From the NCBI GenBank assembly GCA_003586115.2, contig QVOM02000102.1, positions 2,054,278-2,118,277 on the forward strand: a stretch of 64,000 nt of DNA, in the 5' to 3' direction. The notes below the pieces were generated by a model, which was not told the origin of the DNA, ran no database searches, and saw only the letters and a list, made by a program, of their open reading frames with translations. How positions within the stretch are numbered: the first letter of the stretch is position 1; the number at the start of each line of letters is the position of its first letter. Positions 45,285 to 58,210 of the stretch are shown in pieces. The DNA is from Salvator merianae (lineage: Eukaryota; Chordata; Lepidosauria; Squamata; Teiidae). The position numbers and the translations under genes are program-made.

Positions 45285-48200
45285 GCTCCCAAAAATAAAA
45301 CACTATAAATAACAATTGAGAATTGAGCTAGCTTACACTGACTGAAGAAAATGATAATATTTCTCCTCTCCCCCCCACCCAAAAAAAACAATTCCAAATT
45401 CTGTCCATATCATTCCATTAATTTTAGTCATAGTAAACCCAGCTGTGGCCCATGTGGTGGTTTGGGGAGGAAGTTGATCTTGATGTGATGATACTGGACA
45501 ACAACAGGAAATATGCTAATGCCTCAGATTTGATGAAAATGTTTGGGATATTTGGGATCTCTTTTATGTGTCTGGCATAATAAAGGGCAATGATCAAATG
45601 CATGGAAGCAATTGCCACTTCTTCCCCACCCCATTATGAGGTCAGATACTGATTAAAGCTTCTGTTCACCTTCATTCTACAGCCAAGTATTTGATTATAT
45701 GTGTTTCCAACTTGCTTACATCCACATTATCAATTTTAATTTTATTGATAAAGGAAATCCATTTTTTAAAATGTGTGGCTTGTGTCCCACCCTTCATCCA
45801 ACAGTCTCAGGGCAGGCCACACGTCCATTAACATCAATAAAATATAATTAAAGCATATTACCCAATCATGGAAGCCTGACATGCATTCACACCAGAATGA
45901 CAACTTCTACCATGACAAGAATAGTCAGCTTATGACAACCATTAGCTCCAGCTTCAGATATGGTATGAAAATCACATTTTTCTATTACCATAAATAAGTA
46001 CAAACCAGATTTGTGTTAAAATTTTGAATTTTAACCTCATGCAGCATACAGGGAAAAAAAAAAAAAAACCCTCACAACTACTACTGAAAAGATACCAGCA
46101 GTTCCTTTTCATGATGCAACTTTAAATATTGCTGATGATGTGGTTTTGCAGAACAGGCATTATCTAAATTAACATTGTTTCACACTCAATTTGTTGTGCA
46201 TAGTTTACCCTGCCTTTCATGCCAATTAAATTTCAAAAATGCTTGGTGTGCAGGATCGAGGGAGATCTAAATGAATTAAATTGGAGCCTAATTGTACTCT
46301 ATGGTAATTGTAGCTCTGCAGGTTTACATAGTGGTCTTCAATTATTGCATGTGTGATTTTAATAAATCACAAGTGTAATGCAACCATTGTAGAGGCCAGA
46401 TGATGAAAACAACTGTTCCAGAGCAAGTCTATGGTAACAGTTCACATTGAGAATGGGACAGTTCACATTGAAAACTGGACCCAAAGAAAGAGAGAAGAGA
46501 GAAAACAACTATGCGGGCAGGTTTCTTCCAATTACTGTGCAAGAATACAGAAAATGACCAAGCTTTTGCAACAATCATACTATTTTTGAATGAGTCAAAT
46601 GGATAATCATATCAGATCAGACCAATAAGGTTGGAGTGGAGTGGCAGCCATTCACACTACAAGCACTGGTCTGGCACCAAACCTGGCTAGCAGTTCTTGC
46701 AGTGTGAATGGCTGGCCAGAATTCTCATGGTAAAGTCTGAACCGGCATCCAGTGCACAGTCTGACATTGCCGTGGCAATCCAGCAGCTGGAAATGACTGT
46801 TCAGCCACAGTATGCAGCCCACACACCCTCACTTTGTGCAGATCAGCTATTCCAAAGAGCTATCCAGCCTCTGGTGGACTATTTTTACTGGTCCACAGCT
46901 GGATTACTTCAGAGAGGACTTTGGTCCTCCTGGTGAGCTCTGGTGACACCCAGATGTGGCCAAAGCAATCCAGCAAGCAACCCGAATTGCTCCAAAAGAT
47001 AAGTGCAAAAAGGCCCTTCGACTCTATATACTCACACCCTTTCAGGAAGTTTCCACCTCTGTGTCCCCTTCCTGGAGTATGGCACACTGGCATTTTTAAA
47101 ACTTGAGACTTGCACACCTTTATAAACTGTGCAAAGAGAAAGTATTGAATGGTGCAGCATAGCTGTATTTGTTCTATGGGAGATATTGTGTGACAAGAAA
47201 ATGAGTTCTGTGCCTTCCCATGAAGAAATTGAAAGGGAAGGCAGAAAGGTGAGCAGATGTTTTTCTCCTGAACATCTGCTGCCAAGGAAGCTCTAATAAT
47301 TGGAAAAGTAGCCAATGCTTCCTCATCTTTCCACTCCTCTCCTCTCTCATTCATTCTTTTTCTAGCTCACTTGAGTTTCAGCAGCACACACTAATCTGCC
47401 GGCATCACCATTCTTTCTGCCTTGACTGATCCGCTTTAAGAGTGATCTTATTTCAGCTTTATGCTCAAGTGGTTGCCTTGCATTTTGTATCATTGTATCT
47501 CAAATAACTGCATTGTTTTTCTGTTGTAAACTGTTGTGCAATTGAAAATCATGTTATGCAAGTAATTGCCAACTTTAGAATACTGGGTTAGGGAAACACA
47601 AAGATTCAGTCTACCACTCTGCCCAGCTTACACCAGTAAATCTATAGAACTAAAAGTGGCTATGCTTATTATTCCAAGTTTCCAGGACTGCATTAAACTA
47701 CGGATGTGCCAAACTACTTTTATAACCAGTTCAATAAGTACCAGGGAATTTTGAATGGTCCAAATTTGAATTGAACCTCCTGTGGGTTCTAGGCTTCAGT
47801 TCAAATTTATTCTGGGATACTCATGCAGCAACCAGTTGCGACAACTCTCAATTATTTGTGGTTGTAAGACAAAACAGCTTTGCAAATTAGGATCAAGGTA
47901 CTATTTGTATTATATATTAGGGATCCACTGATCTAGTTTGCTGTGACTCAGATCACATGCACACATCCTCTATTTGACAAGCCTGCTAGCAATGTAGACT
48001 TAAACGTAGTCCATATGTGAGATGAGCCTCAAAAAAGTTCAAAAATTCAACTTTCTTCAGTGTTGAAATTATTTTCCCCTTCTTCCCTGGGCTGCTGCCC
48101 AGTGCAGCTCATGTGTTCAGCATGGCCAATGGCTTAGAGATCGTCCTAAAACAGGAAGTGGCACCAAGCATGTGATTGCCATTGTTTTGTGGAACCTGTA

Positions 48201-50599
48201 GTCCCAGGAGGAAAAGGAAATGGTTATGAGCAGTTGAGAAGAAAAACAGTGATGAGTGGTGGCCAAGAAAAAGTGTGGTGAGGACAAAGATGGCAGCTGG
48301 AAAAAGCAGCTGGTAGGTGAGGGGAATGAGGGAGGCAGCAGCACAATGTGGCCAAAGGAAGAAAGGATTATGGTGAGCCAAAGAAGGGGAAATCATGGCA
48401 AAGGTGAAGGAGGGGATTATGGGAAGCCGGTATGAACCTGAGCCAGCCTTCTTGCTCAATGAGCCAACTGGTTATTTTAGCAAACCACCTGAGCCTGTTC
48501 AGCAGGAGCCCTGGTTTGTCTTGATGCAAACCAAGCTGGACAGAGTCAACTCATGCACATCCACAATCTGTATCAATATGAGGCTGTCTGCACACTAAAA
48601 TCTGCAGTGGAGACATTCAGGTGTCCCTGTCTTTTTGAGATATGGAAGGTGCTGTCAGAGAAGAACTTCTCAGTCATGGCAACCCTGCTGCAACATTTTT
48701 GCCAGCACCTTTGTGCCTCCCTAATGGTGACTTTGTTGCCAGTTTTATTATCCTAAGCTTTTAAATCCTGAACTGTACATTGTTTAATGAGAGGTATGAT
48801 ATGATATTTTCTGGTTTTTAACCTGTTACATTTAATTGTTTTAATTTCAATTGTTATGTTCTTCTCCTCCTCCTCCTCCTCCTCCTCCTCCTCCTCTTTG
48901 AGTGGGTACCCTGGGAATACAATTGAAGGGTGGCATAAATACATAAAGACAACACTATAGGCTTCCATCTGTTCTTTGACTGTAATCTCCCAGAAGGCCT
49001 TATGAAAGGAGTTATAAAATGCATGCTGGCAAGCTGAGCAGGAGCTCTTGTTAACTCTGTTGCATTTTGAAATTACTTTCTGACACTTTTCTCTTCCCAC
49101 TTCCTTTGTGCGTGGAGGTCATGCCAAGTCTCTTTGCATTTATTTTTCCTTTTTGCATGCTAAATATTAGGACACATTATGATGTGAACAGATGTCATGA
49201 TCCCTATCCTGCTTTATAAATAAGAGTACTCTACTGGAATTTGTTTTCTGAAACACTGAGAGACCAGTTCCAGCTCTTTCCAGTTTAAGGATCACTAAGA
49301 AGGAGAGCAAGTTGATGTTGTCTATGAACAGTTAGCACCTTGACAGCAGAGAGAGCTGGTACACAGGTCATAGTCTCTCCTTGTATTAATTGCATTTCTT
49401 TATAATTTACAGATCAGTAGATTTTCATTAATGGGAATAAATAACATAGGAAAAAGGTATATAAACCCTTTTCTCTTTTATCCCTCTCCATGTTTTGGTA
49501 ATACATTTCTATTTTCTGAGTGATGTGTACATAAAGAAACTTGATGTTGGTATTGTCTATTTAGCACTAATTTTTTTAGTTTAGTTGTTGTTGTTTTTAG
49601 TTTCAGCGACTATCATTTAAGTTATTCCTATTGTCTTTGGGCTGAAAACTCTGTATATGTAATCATTAGGAACTGAAATATTTTTTTTAAATTAAATCAA
49701 TGTCCTTTGCTGTAATTATTGAATATCAATACTTCCCAGTGTTAGACTGTGAAATTTAGTCCCAAGACACCCCTCTGGAAATTGGTAACTGTTAGTGACA
49801 GTTTTACATGTGTTTGACTAAAATAATGGAGGACAGTGCTGCAGTAATGAGGTGACTATGGGACCCATAGGACTAGATCATAACAGTCAGGGCATTTCCC
49901 CACTTACTGATATATAGATCCAGAGGCCTCCCTTCCACACCTTGGCATGATTCAAAGAAGGCCATGTCCCCTGCTAGTATGCTCCATTTGCATTGGACTA
50001 AACATAGACCTGATCAGGTGGCTCAAAATGACCACCTAGTCTGGTATAATAGCAGACCTGTTTAAAAAGATCTACTAGCATTCTAGCTGGTAAATCAAAC
50101 CATGGACTGGTGTGGGAGGCATACTATTTTTGCTGCCCAGTTTACTAGAGGTCCCATTTTGGTGCACAAGATGTGCTGCCAAAATGGGTCCCCCAGGGTT
50201 CTGAGACCAGGAACACTAATTCCTGGCTGTTGGAGCTTGCAAAGGCCAGTTCTGAAGGTGACAGAAACATTGGGGTCAGCACAGGGGCTGTCACAGAAGA
50301 GTGGGTCCAATGCAGACAGCCTTATTCTGGGATACATGGAGCACTCAAGCTAGAAATGACCTTAGCCTTGTTGCTTAGATTGAAAACCTCATGACTCAGA
50401 CAATGGTCATTAATCCTGGCTTTCCCTTCATTAGTCCTGGCTTTCTCTTTCCCTCTCCTGAAAGGTTTAAAACTGTCTTGCTGATTATGCTACAGGATCA
50501 GCATAATCCCATCAGACTCAGAGCAAGAAAACTCCACTTGAATAATTATGCATTGCACCACAAAATGAGATGTGGTGTTAGAATGTAAGCTTGGGTACA
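45285..50599. other. Mostly unclassified AT-rich sequence
   Basis: Recognised pieces are a LINE-tail-like stretch at 45750-45850 (GTCCCACCCTTCATCC..), a degraded TIR-family copy ending GTGCAAAAAGGCCC at 47016 with a weak left end near 46643, and a LINE 3' tail at 48770-48950 interrupted by a (CTC)n tract (48863-48896). A further degraded GGCCCTTTCTGCAC-like piece is near 49893. No exon is supported. Confidence 0.45.
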
Positions 50600-50604
50600 A
50601 TCAA

Positions 50605-50947
50605 ATAACATCAAATTGCAGTCAAATGCAAATGGGTTGGTTAAAATGATGGACCTTGTTGAGATTTGTCCATTGACCAGTTTACTGTCCTCCAATTGTC
50701 CAAACTGACCATTTACTGAGAAACAAGACAGTCGATAAGTTTTATTTAGTATTGCTAGATTTAAAGAGTGAAGAGGAAAAAAGACTGATCCCTAGAAGAA
50801 AAGACCCGAGAAAGCAAGAGGGGCAACAAACATGAAACCTAGAAGAAACTACCGAAGAAGGAGGAATTCAACATTTAAATAGTCTATGAATTTTTCCTTT
50901 GGGTCAAATGTATGTTTTATTTATTTATTTGTTTGTTTATTTAAAAA
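50605..50947 (+). mobile_element. L1 LINE 3' fragment
   Basis: TTACTGAGAAACAAGACAGTCGATAAGTTTTATTTAGTA matches the terminal ORF2 segment seen in the other L1 copies (LLRNKTVDRFYRN-like coding, with changes). It is followed by the same GGAGGAATTCAAC..-type 3' region as at 63140-63160 and a T/A-rich end. Confidence 0.6.
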
Positions 50948-51082
50948 AATCACATCAAATTGGATGAACACTTTTTATTTACTATTCTTGGAGTAATCTG
51001 AAATGAGCACTGTCTATTACAATTATTTTCTATACAACATTTGCAAGATTGCTGCCTTAGGACATGCTATATGATATAATAG

Positions 51083-52078
51083 TAGGGGTGTGCATGAAGC
51101 TTCGTGGCATTCGATTTTCGATCGAATTTCGTGATTCCGTGCCCTTCGCATCGAATGCGAAGGGCATCAGAAATCACGAATGCGAATTGCGAAGGTCCCT
51201 CAATTTTTCGAAGTATTTCGGGACCTTCGCAATTTGCCAAAGTCTCACCTCTCTAGGCTGTCAGCGCTGGCGCTGACAGCCTAGGGTGAATCAGCCAGCC
51301 AGCAGCGAGTGGAAGTGCAGAAAATTCAACGGAAAGGAGGGATTCCCTTCCCGTTGATTTTCCTTCTCTTCCCCTCACTGACTCACCCCCCCTAGGCTGT
51401 CAGCGCGAGCGCTGACAGCCTAGGGTGAATGAGGCAGCCAGCAGACATCGGAAGCAGATAAATCAAGGCGAACGGAAGACCTTTTTGCCTTGATTTCTCT
51501 GCTTCCGATGGCGTTCGCCTCTCTCTCATCCCCCCCCCCAGTCTGTCATCAGACTGACAGACTGCGGCGGGAGTGAGAGAGCGCGCTGCGCCATCGGAAG
51601 CAGATAAATCAAGGCGAACGGAAGACCTTTTTGCCTTGATTTCTCTGCTTCAGACGGCGCTCGCCTCTCTCTCATCCCCCCCCCCAGTCTGTCATCAGAC
51701 TGACAGACTGCGGCGGGAGTGAGAGAGCGCGCTGCGCCATCGGAAGCAGATAAATCAAGGTGAACGGAAGACCTTTTTGCCTTGATTTCTCTGCTTCAGA
51801 TGGCGCTCGCCTCTCTCTCATCCCCCCCCCAGTCTGTCATCAGACTGACAGACCGAGAGGGGGGGAATGAGAGAGAGGCGAGCGCCATCCGAAGCAGAGA
51901 AATTAAGGCAAAGGTTTTCCCTTCACCTTGATTTATCTGCTTCCGTTCGCGGCGAAGATTTTCGCCGCGAAAACGAAGGGCTTCATTTTCGTGCGTATTT
52001 TTTCGCACGAAAACGAAGCCTAGGAGCTTCGCAGTCCTGCAAAGCGAAAAGGGAAAAGTGCCTTCGTGCACATCCCTA
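51083..52078. mobile_element. Non-autonomous hAT with hairpin array (996 bp)
   Basis: The termini are TAGGGGTGTGCATGAAGCTT and GCCTTCGTGCACATCCCTA, flanked by the perfect 8-bp duplication TATAATAG (51075-51082 and 52079-52086). It contains two perfect short palindromes of CTAGGCTGTCAGCG type (51253-51284 and 51392-51423). Three larger tandem hairpin units of about 145 bp follow, centred near 51551, 51697 and 51841, homologous to those in 16559-17428. The right subterminal part has CGAAGATTTTCGCCGCGAAA. No protein is encoded. Confidence 0.9.
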
Positions 52079-52086
52079 TATAATAG

Positions 52087-53690
52087 GAATTGGAGTGACA
52101 CAGTTGTATGTATTTCTATCAAGGGACAGTAAAGAAAGAACTGTGTATGTGCTTACACCTAATTCTCTAAGGGCTAAGTGTTTGCTTGTGGAATCACTAT
52201 CGTGGGTTGAGGAGAGATCCATACTATCTTTCCACCTCTGCGGCTTTTGAGTTTTCTTGCTGTTGTTGAAGTTTGGGGCATTGAAACCCACTGCTGCTTT
52301 CTGGGACATGTTTAGCTGGCTTTGGTGCTTTAATCAACTAGTTATAATATCTCACTTGTCTTGTTCACGGGGAGTTTTTGATGATAATCTCAAGTTTTTT
52401 GGGTCCTTTTCCGTGTAGCTGCTGATGCTGTGAACTGAAGCATCCCAGCCTACTTTTTCTCATCCTCAGAAGTGGAGTTTGGAAACCCTTGAAAATGCAA
52501 AGTCCCTTCTGAGACCAATTTGAAGGAATGCTGAGTGTGTGTATGTTTGTGTTGCCCTTCAAGATGTCCGTGATGGGATCAAGAACAAATATTTGCAAGA
52601 TTATATTCCATTTGAAACACTGATCTGTACTTTTGGAAATTGTAACTGTTGTGTCTTTCTGAATATCTGCTGTAATTTGTCAAGCTTCTGTGAGTAATAC
52701 AATTTTTGTCTTTAAAAAAAAGGAGGAGGAGGAGGAGAAGAAGAAGGAGAAGAAGGAGGAGGAGGAGGAGGAGGAGGAGGAGGAGAAGTTCTTGACAGTT
52801 GGACATTTTCCCAAACTTCAAGAACATTGAGAATTAATAGTATCCCCTTCTTTACTCTTTCACACTTATTTTGTTTTTTAAATTTATGTGATTTCTGATA
52901 GGATAAAAGAGTGGCAATTCAGCAGGCATCCAAACTGATTGGGCTTAATTCATTGCTAGGTGGATTTGATCAGGGAGATCATGAGGATAATTCACAGAGA
53001 AGGAGGAGGTAATTAGCCCCCTTCACCAGCACTTCCCAGGAGCTTTAGCAAGTGTTTCTGTCTTAACTGTGGAGTGGGTTTCTATAATTCTGTTTGTCAA
53101 TGTGTGTTAATTGGCTAATTTGCCCCTGATTCCTTCAATTAAATTGTTTTTCATTCTTGCACTGAGACTGCCAGTGCCATTAATGTCCCTGTAAAGTGTA
53201 CAGGTCACTGATTGCCATTTGAGTTACCTAACACTGCTACCAAATCTCCATTTTAGCTTTGTTTCCATGAATAAAAGTCATGCTTTAGGCTTTATTTTGC
53301 CTTAATCCAATTGTATCAAGATTAGTCTTGCTTATTTTCCCCTTCCCTAAGGATTGACTACCAATGATGTGTCTGCCAAACCTAAGATTTAATTTGAAAG
53401 ATCCTGGGCCTCTGAGCATATTCACATATTTTCTAATATACGCTTACCTTGGGAGCACAAAATGGCACTTGGAGAGAACTCAGATGGAGCACCATCCATA
53501 GGACTCCAGAAAGGTGCCATTCTTTTTTTTCCTTTCTGGCTTCTACTTTTCCCTGTCTTTTGGTTAATTATATCACACAGTTGTGAGCTAGGAGATCATT
53601 CAGTGAAAACTGTACATCTCCTACTGAGACTGAGCAGCAAGAGGCAGATCAAATGTATGAGCTCTGAAGCTTAATATCTAGATCTTTTAC
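52087..53690. other. Unclassified, with a purine microsatellite
   Basis: A GGA/GAA-rich tract at 52721-52787 accounts for the poly-Leu ORF read on the other strand. No coding exon is recognised. Confidence 0.5.
52721..52787. repeat. (GGA/GAA)n microsatellite
   Basis: A purine tract of GGA and GAA triplets preceded by a short A run. Confidence 0.95.
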
Positions 53691-54785
53691 AGACAAAGTG
53701 TTGAACAGCTGCCAATCAGTTGCCAGTATGTGCTTCATGGACAAGATGCTTCAGAAGATAATGTAGTTCAAAGGCAAGAATATTTGGAGGAAATGAACAA
53801 TCCATATCCATTTCAGTCCAGTTTAAAGCTTAGTTATGGCAGTGAAACTATGTCATTATCCATATGGGTGCTTAATATGCCTCTGCATGACAAGGGTCAT
53901 TCCACCCCCATAAGCCACCCCAACCTTAGACCAAAGACCAAAGACCAAGCAACTTATCATATTAATTTCTGCAGGTCTTCTATGGCACTTCAGGTGGACA
54001 GGTTCAGTTCCTCACCCTATTTGGATGAACAGAAGAGGGAGTAAGCAACTCAGTGATTGTAGTTTGTGCCCAGAATTGCCTTAAAACTGTAAATTGTTGA
54101 CTTCCACTGTCATGTCTCCTTAGAATGGTGGAATCTTTGCTGCTGTGGATAGAACTTCCACCTGAAGCAATAATTCTCCAGATGTGTGTCAAAGTACCTC
54201 TTGCCCTCACTGTGACTTCTGTGGCACCTATACCAGATCCTGCTCTTATACGCATCAAGTCTACATTGGTCAGCTTAATTGATGCTGCTTCTCAGAAGGG
54301 GAGGCAAAGAAAGTGTGTATGTTCTCCATCTCTATATGTTCTTTGCTACCACTGACTGCTTGACTGTTACTCAGAAGTGTTCATGTACTGTGTGCAGATC
54401 AGTAAACTGAAATTGAATTCAGTTCTTGATTGGGAGAGGGGGAAGATATAGGTGTCCAATCTAGAAGTCATCTACATCACTTGACATTCGTATGGCATCA
54501 GTGGCCAAGAATGCCAGCTTAAACATTAGCTCTTCATATGTCCACTACAGCCCATCAATTCAGAGTTTGGTGGTGGTACCTTTTAAAAGGTCTTGACAGT
54601 TGCATTTAGTGCAAAACAGAATGATACATCATACTTATCTTGTGTGATCTGCACTGGTTGCTACTTCATTATTGAGCTCAGTTCAGTTTCCTAATATTGA
54701 TGTATGACCTGAGTTCTGAAGACCTGTAAGTGAGAATGGCCTTGCTGGTAGTGCCACTATATTATGAAGTTCAAGAGGTAAAGAG
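53690..54785 (+). mobile_element. Diverged L2-type LINE fragment
   Basis: The plus-strand translation around 53730-53870 contains PYPFQSSLKLSYGSETMSLS, corresponding to the reverse-transcriptase block DPFQSGFRPGYGTETALV of L2-like LINEs. Downstream 3' coding remnants (GTGTGATCTGCACTGGTTGC at 54640) continue to about 54785. It is heavily broken by frame changes and is convergent with the next LINE. Confidence 0.6.
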
Positions 54786-54792
54786 ATTATTT

Positions 54793-56950
54793 ATTTATTA
54801 TTTGCATTTTTATCCCGCCCTATATCTGAAGATCTCAGGGTGGGTTGCAACATTAAAAACCAATATCATATGAACATACTAAAACAATAATAGTATCTGA
54901 AAATGGGGAGGAAAAGCTGTTTCCTTATTTAGGCAAAAACCAGGGCAAAGAGGTGCATTTTCATTGCTTTCCTAAACATGTAAAGTGAAGGTGTATGACG
55001 CCCCTCAGGTGGGAAACTATTCCATAGTGTAGGAACCATCACTGAGAGGGTCCCATCCCGAGGGTCCACCCTTTTTGTTACTAAAGGTCATGGTGCAACA
55101 AGGAGGATGTCTCCTGCAGATCTTAAATCATAGGAAGTCAATATGGAAGAAGGTGTTGCTTTCGATATTTTGAGTTCAAGTCATTTAGGGGCTTATTAGT
55201 TAAGGTTAACATCTTGAATTGGGCTTGGTAGTGAATTAGCAGCCAGTGCTGCTTTTAAGACTGGTGTGATGTGGATCTGGCCAGCTGTCCTGGTCAGCAG
55301 TCTAGAAGTTACATTCTGCACCATCTGCAGCTTCCAAACTGACTTCAAGAGGAGCCCCATGTAGAGTGCATTACAATAGGCCAGTCTGGAAGTTACCAGA
55401 TTATGACTGTGGCCAAATCATCTCTGTCCAGAAGGGTTCTTAGCTGTCAAACCGGCCATAGTTGTAAATAGGGACTCTTGGCCATGGCTTCCACCTGAGC
55501 TTCAAGCATCAGCACAGAGTCCAAGAGCACTCCTAGATTTCACACCTGTCTCTTCCTGGACATTATAACCCCATCAAGAACAGGACCCCTCCCAACTTCA
55601 TGGACTCGAGACCCTGTGACACACAGTACCTTTAGCTTGTCTGGATTCAGCTTTAATTTATTGGTCCCCATCCATCCCATTACCTCCTCCAAGTATCTGC
55701 CAAGCACTTCAACTATCTCACTCCAAATCTCCTGATGATCTCCCCCAGCAGCTTTGCATAGATATTAAAAAGCATGAGATATAAGATTGACCCTGAGGAA
55801 CCTCACAAGTGAGTCCCCAGGATGTCAAGCAAGAATCTCCCACTATCACTCTCTGAGATCAGGCTTGGAGACAGGAGTAAAACCAATCCTATACACTGCC
55901 TCCAACTCCCAAACTCTGTAGCCTTTCCAAAAGGATACCATGGTCAATGGTATCAAAAGCTGCCAAGAGATCAGAAGAACCAACAGGGTTGTGCTCCCCC
56001 TGTCTCTCTCCTGGAGAATATCAGCAACCAGGGTGACCAAGGTGGTTTCTGTACCATAACTGGGCCTGAAATGAGATTGAAATGGATAATCAGCTTCTTC
56101 CAAGCATGCTTGCAGTTGAACAGCCACAACTCTCCCCAATACCTTGTCCAAGAAATGTATGTTGGGCACTGGGAGATAGTTGTTTAAATCTTCTGGATCC
56201 AGGGAGACCCTCTTAAGGAGAGGATGTGCCACTGCCTCTTTAAGAGCCGGTAGGACCACTCCATCTTTCAAAGAGGCACTCACTATTCCCTGGATCCACT
56301 CAGTCATACCTTGGCAGCTAGCTTTTATCAGCCAAGAAGGCAAGGATCCAGAGGGCATGTTGTCAGTTGAGCCCCTGCAAGCAGTTTTTCTACATCCTCA
56401 GGCTGCAATAATTGAAACTGATCCAAAATAACTGGACCAGATAGTTCTCTGGACACTTCCTTGAGACTATTCCCAATTGTGACATTCAATCCCCTATGAA
56501 TCTGTGCACCTTTGCCCTCAAAGTGCCTTGCAAATTTGTCACAGCAGATATTGCATAGCCATTACCCATGCTCCATTAGGCTAGATCTTATAAGGACATT
56601 TATCACTTTGAAGAATCCTACTGGATGGCTAATCAAGGATGCAATGATAGCAGAGAGAAAAACTCCATTTGGCTGCCTCCACTGCCACATGGTAGGCACA
56701 ACAGTGTGCTCTGACTTGTGTTTGGTCAGACTCAGTGCTGGATTTACACCACCTGTGCTCTAGCTGTTGACCTTCCTGTTTCATTTTCTATAGCTCCATG
56801 GAATACCAAGGTGCTATACAGGCTCTACAGATACGCCGAGGGCACTTGGGAGCAATCATGTTAATGGCCCCACTTATCTCCCAATTTCAGAGAGAGAGAA
56901 GAGCATTGACAGGAGCACCATTCACGTGGGAGAGCCTTCTCTTTGGTAGG
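54793..56950 (-). mobile_element. L2-type LINE, 5'-truncated
   Basis: The 3' end is at 54793 (minus strand), where the T-rich tract plus 'ATCCCGCCC' marks a LINE tail. Moving right there are remnants of the C-terminal ORF (MGLLLKSVWKLQMVQN-like), then an 'LFNIYAKLLGE'-like block near 55740-55775, and the readable reverse-transcriptase segment at 55846-56358. It is not active: the ORF is cut by many stops outside that segment. Confidence 0.8.
55846..56358 (-). pseudogene. L2-type reverse transcriptase fragment
   Basis: The 170-residue ORF contains PSWLIKASCQGMTEWIQGIV, LPALKEAVAHPLLKR, DLNNYLPVPNIHFLDKVLGR and YPFQSHFRPSYGTETTLVTL. These are N-terminal fingers/palm blocks of non-LTR reverse transcriptases of the L2/CR1 group. 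The catalytic YADD-type motif lies beyond the open segment and is not preserved here. Intact relatives encode about 900 residues or more. Confidence 0.8.
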
Positions 56951-57127
56951 CCCCAGGTTATGGGGAATCCTGTAGGGGTGTGCAGTGGGGCTTCATACTA
57001 CACCAAAACACTGAAGTCAACAGAACCTGACAAACTTCAAACATGACACTGAATTGTGCTAGGCAGTGCCAGGACACAAAACTTGCCTGAACTTTGCTTT
57101 TGTAACTTTTGATGAGTTTCTGCTTTC

Positions 57128-57762
57128 TGTTATGTCCCAGGCAGGCTAACAAATGGAGGTCCAGGCAAGTCTCAGTAACGTGGAAGTCCTTTTATTACCA
57201 GTCCGGGTCACAACAGGGAGGCAGCAGGAGTTGAGAAGCAAACAAAGCCAAAGGAGTAAGAGAAGCCGTAGTGAAAGTCCAGTCCAAGTTCAAACAGGGT
57301 TGTAGTCACCAAAGCAAACAAGAGTCCAGGGATTAAGAGAAGCCAAAGTCAAAATACAGTCCAAACAAGGGTCAAGGTTCTAGAAGCCAGGATATCAGAA
57401 TAACAGGATGCATAGATGGAAAGCAGTTGCTGACCATGCCTGGGCTGCAGTTCCTGTGCTGTATTTATTCTGCAGGGTCATCTTCTCCCAGGTGTGAGCT
57501 TGGGTGTGGCCGGCTTCTGCTGGATTGCTTACTCAAGCTCAGCTGAGCCCTGCATTTGGCCCTTCTTCTTTCTATGGCTGGGGGAGGAATGTTTTCAGGA
57601 ATCTCTGGAGTTTCCAAAACATCTGCCGATGTTTGTGCCTCGTCCTCTGGGATGGTGATAAGGTGTCTGGGCTCTGTGCTACCTGGAGCTGCCTGCTTAG
57701 CATCTACACAGCTCTCAGGCTGAACACTGCCCTCATCCTCAGAGTCCAAGGCACTCGTAACA
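57128..57762 (-). mobile_element. Solo LTR (635 bp)
   Basis: The segment begins TGTTATGTCCCAGGCAGGC and ends CACTCGTAACA (TGTTA...TAACA), with the 5-bp duplication CTTTC at 57123-57127 and 57763-57767. Read on the minus strand it has a TATA-like AATAAATACAGC and, near its 3' end, AATAAAAGG, giving U3-R-U5 order. No internal retroviral or Gypsy genes flank it. A 107-codon acidic ORF (57465-57788, minus) overlaps U3. The layout suits a Gypsy-type or ERV LTR left by recombination. Confidence 0.85.
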
Positions 57763-57984
57763 CTTTCACAGTGTTTGATTTTGTGCAAAACTCTGCTGAT
57801 TGGGCTTGGGACAGTAGGTTACTAGGGCCCAGTAGCTTCTCTAGATCTGGAACCCATGGAGCATTGTGCACCAAGTGCACTTTCTTGATCACTTTTGAGA
57901 GTAGCTTCCTATAGAGCATTTCGGTCATCTAGTCAATAAATTATCAGTGTATTTATTACTGAGAGTAAGCTATCTCTATTAGCA

Positions 57985-58210
57985 TATCAGCTGCAGCTGG
58001 GCAGAAGTTGTTGTGGTCCATTGAGTCATGGCTGACTTCTGGTTGACAGCATGGGTGTCTCCATGGACGCCTCTGTGCAGTGTTCTTGGCAGAAATACAG
58101 AAGTGATTTGCCATTGCCTACTTCTGGGGAGAGGCTGGGGAACAAACCTGCAACCCTTTGCTTTCCAGGCTGCTTGCATTACCACTGAGCTACAGCCTCC
58201 TCGCTGGCAG
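57985..58210 (-). mobile_element. tRNA-derived SINE
   Basis: On the minus strand the head reads GGCTGTAGCTCAGTGGTAAT, containing a polymerase-III A-box (TAGCTCAGTGG). A B-box-like GGTTTGTTCCC follows about 40 bp later. The body (GGCAATGGCAAATCACTTCTG, CTGCCAAGAACAC, ATGACTCAATGGAC) resembles tails of squamate SINEs that share their 3' end with Bov-B LINEs. No internal coding. Confidence 0.75.

Noticed and set aside
52579..52827. Poly-leucine ORF on the minus strand
   Set aside because: It is the translation of the GGA/GAA microsatellite at 52721-52787.
57465..57788. 107-codon acidic ORF as a host gene
   Set aside because: It overlaps the solo LTR 57128-57762 and extends only a few bases past its end.
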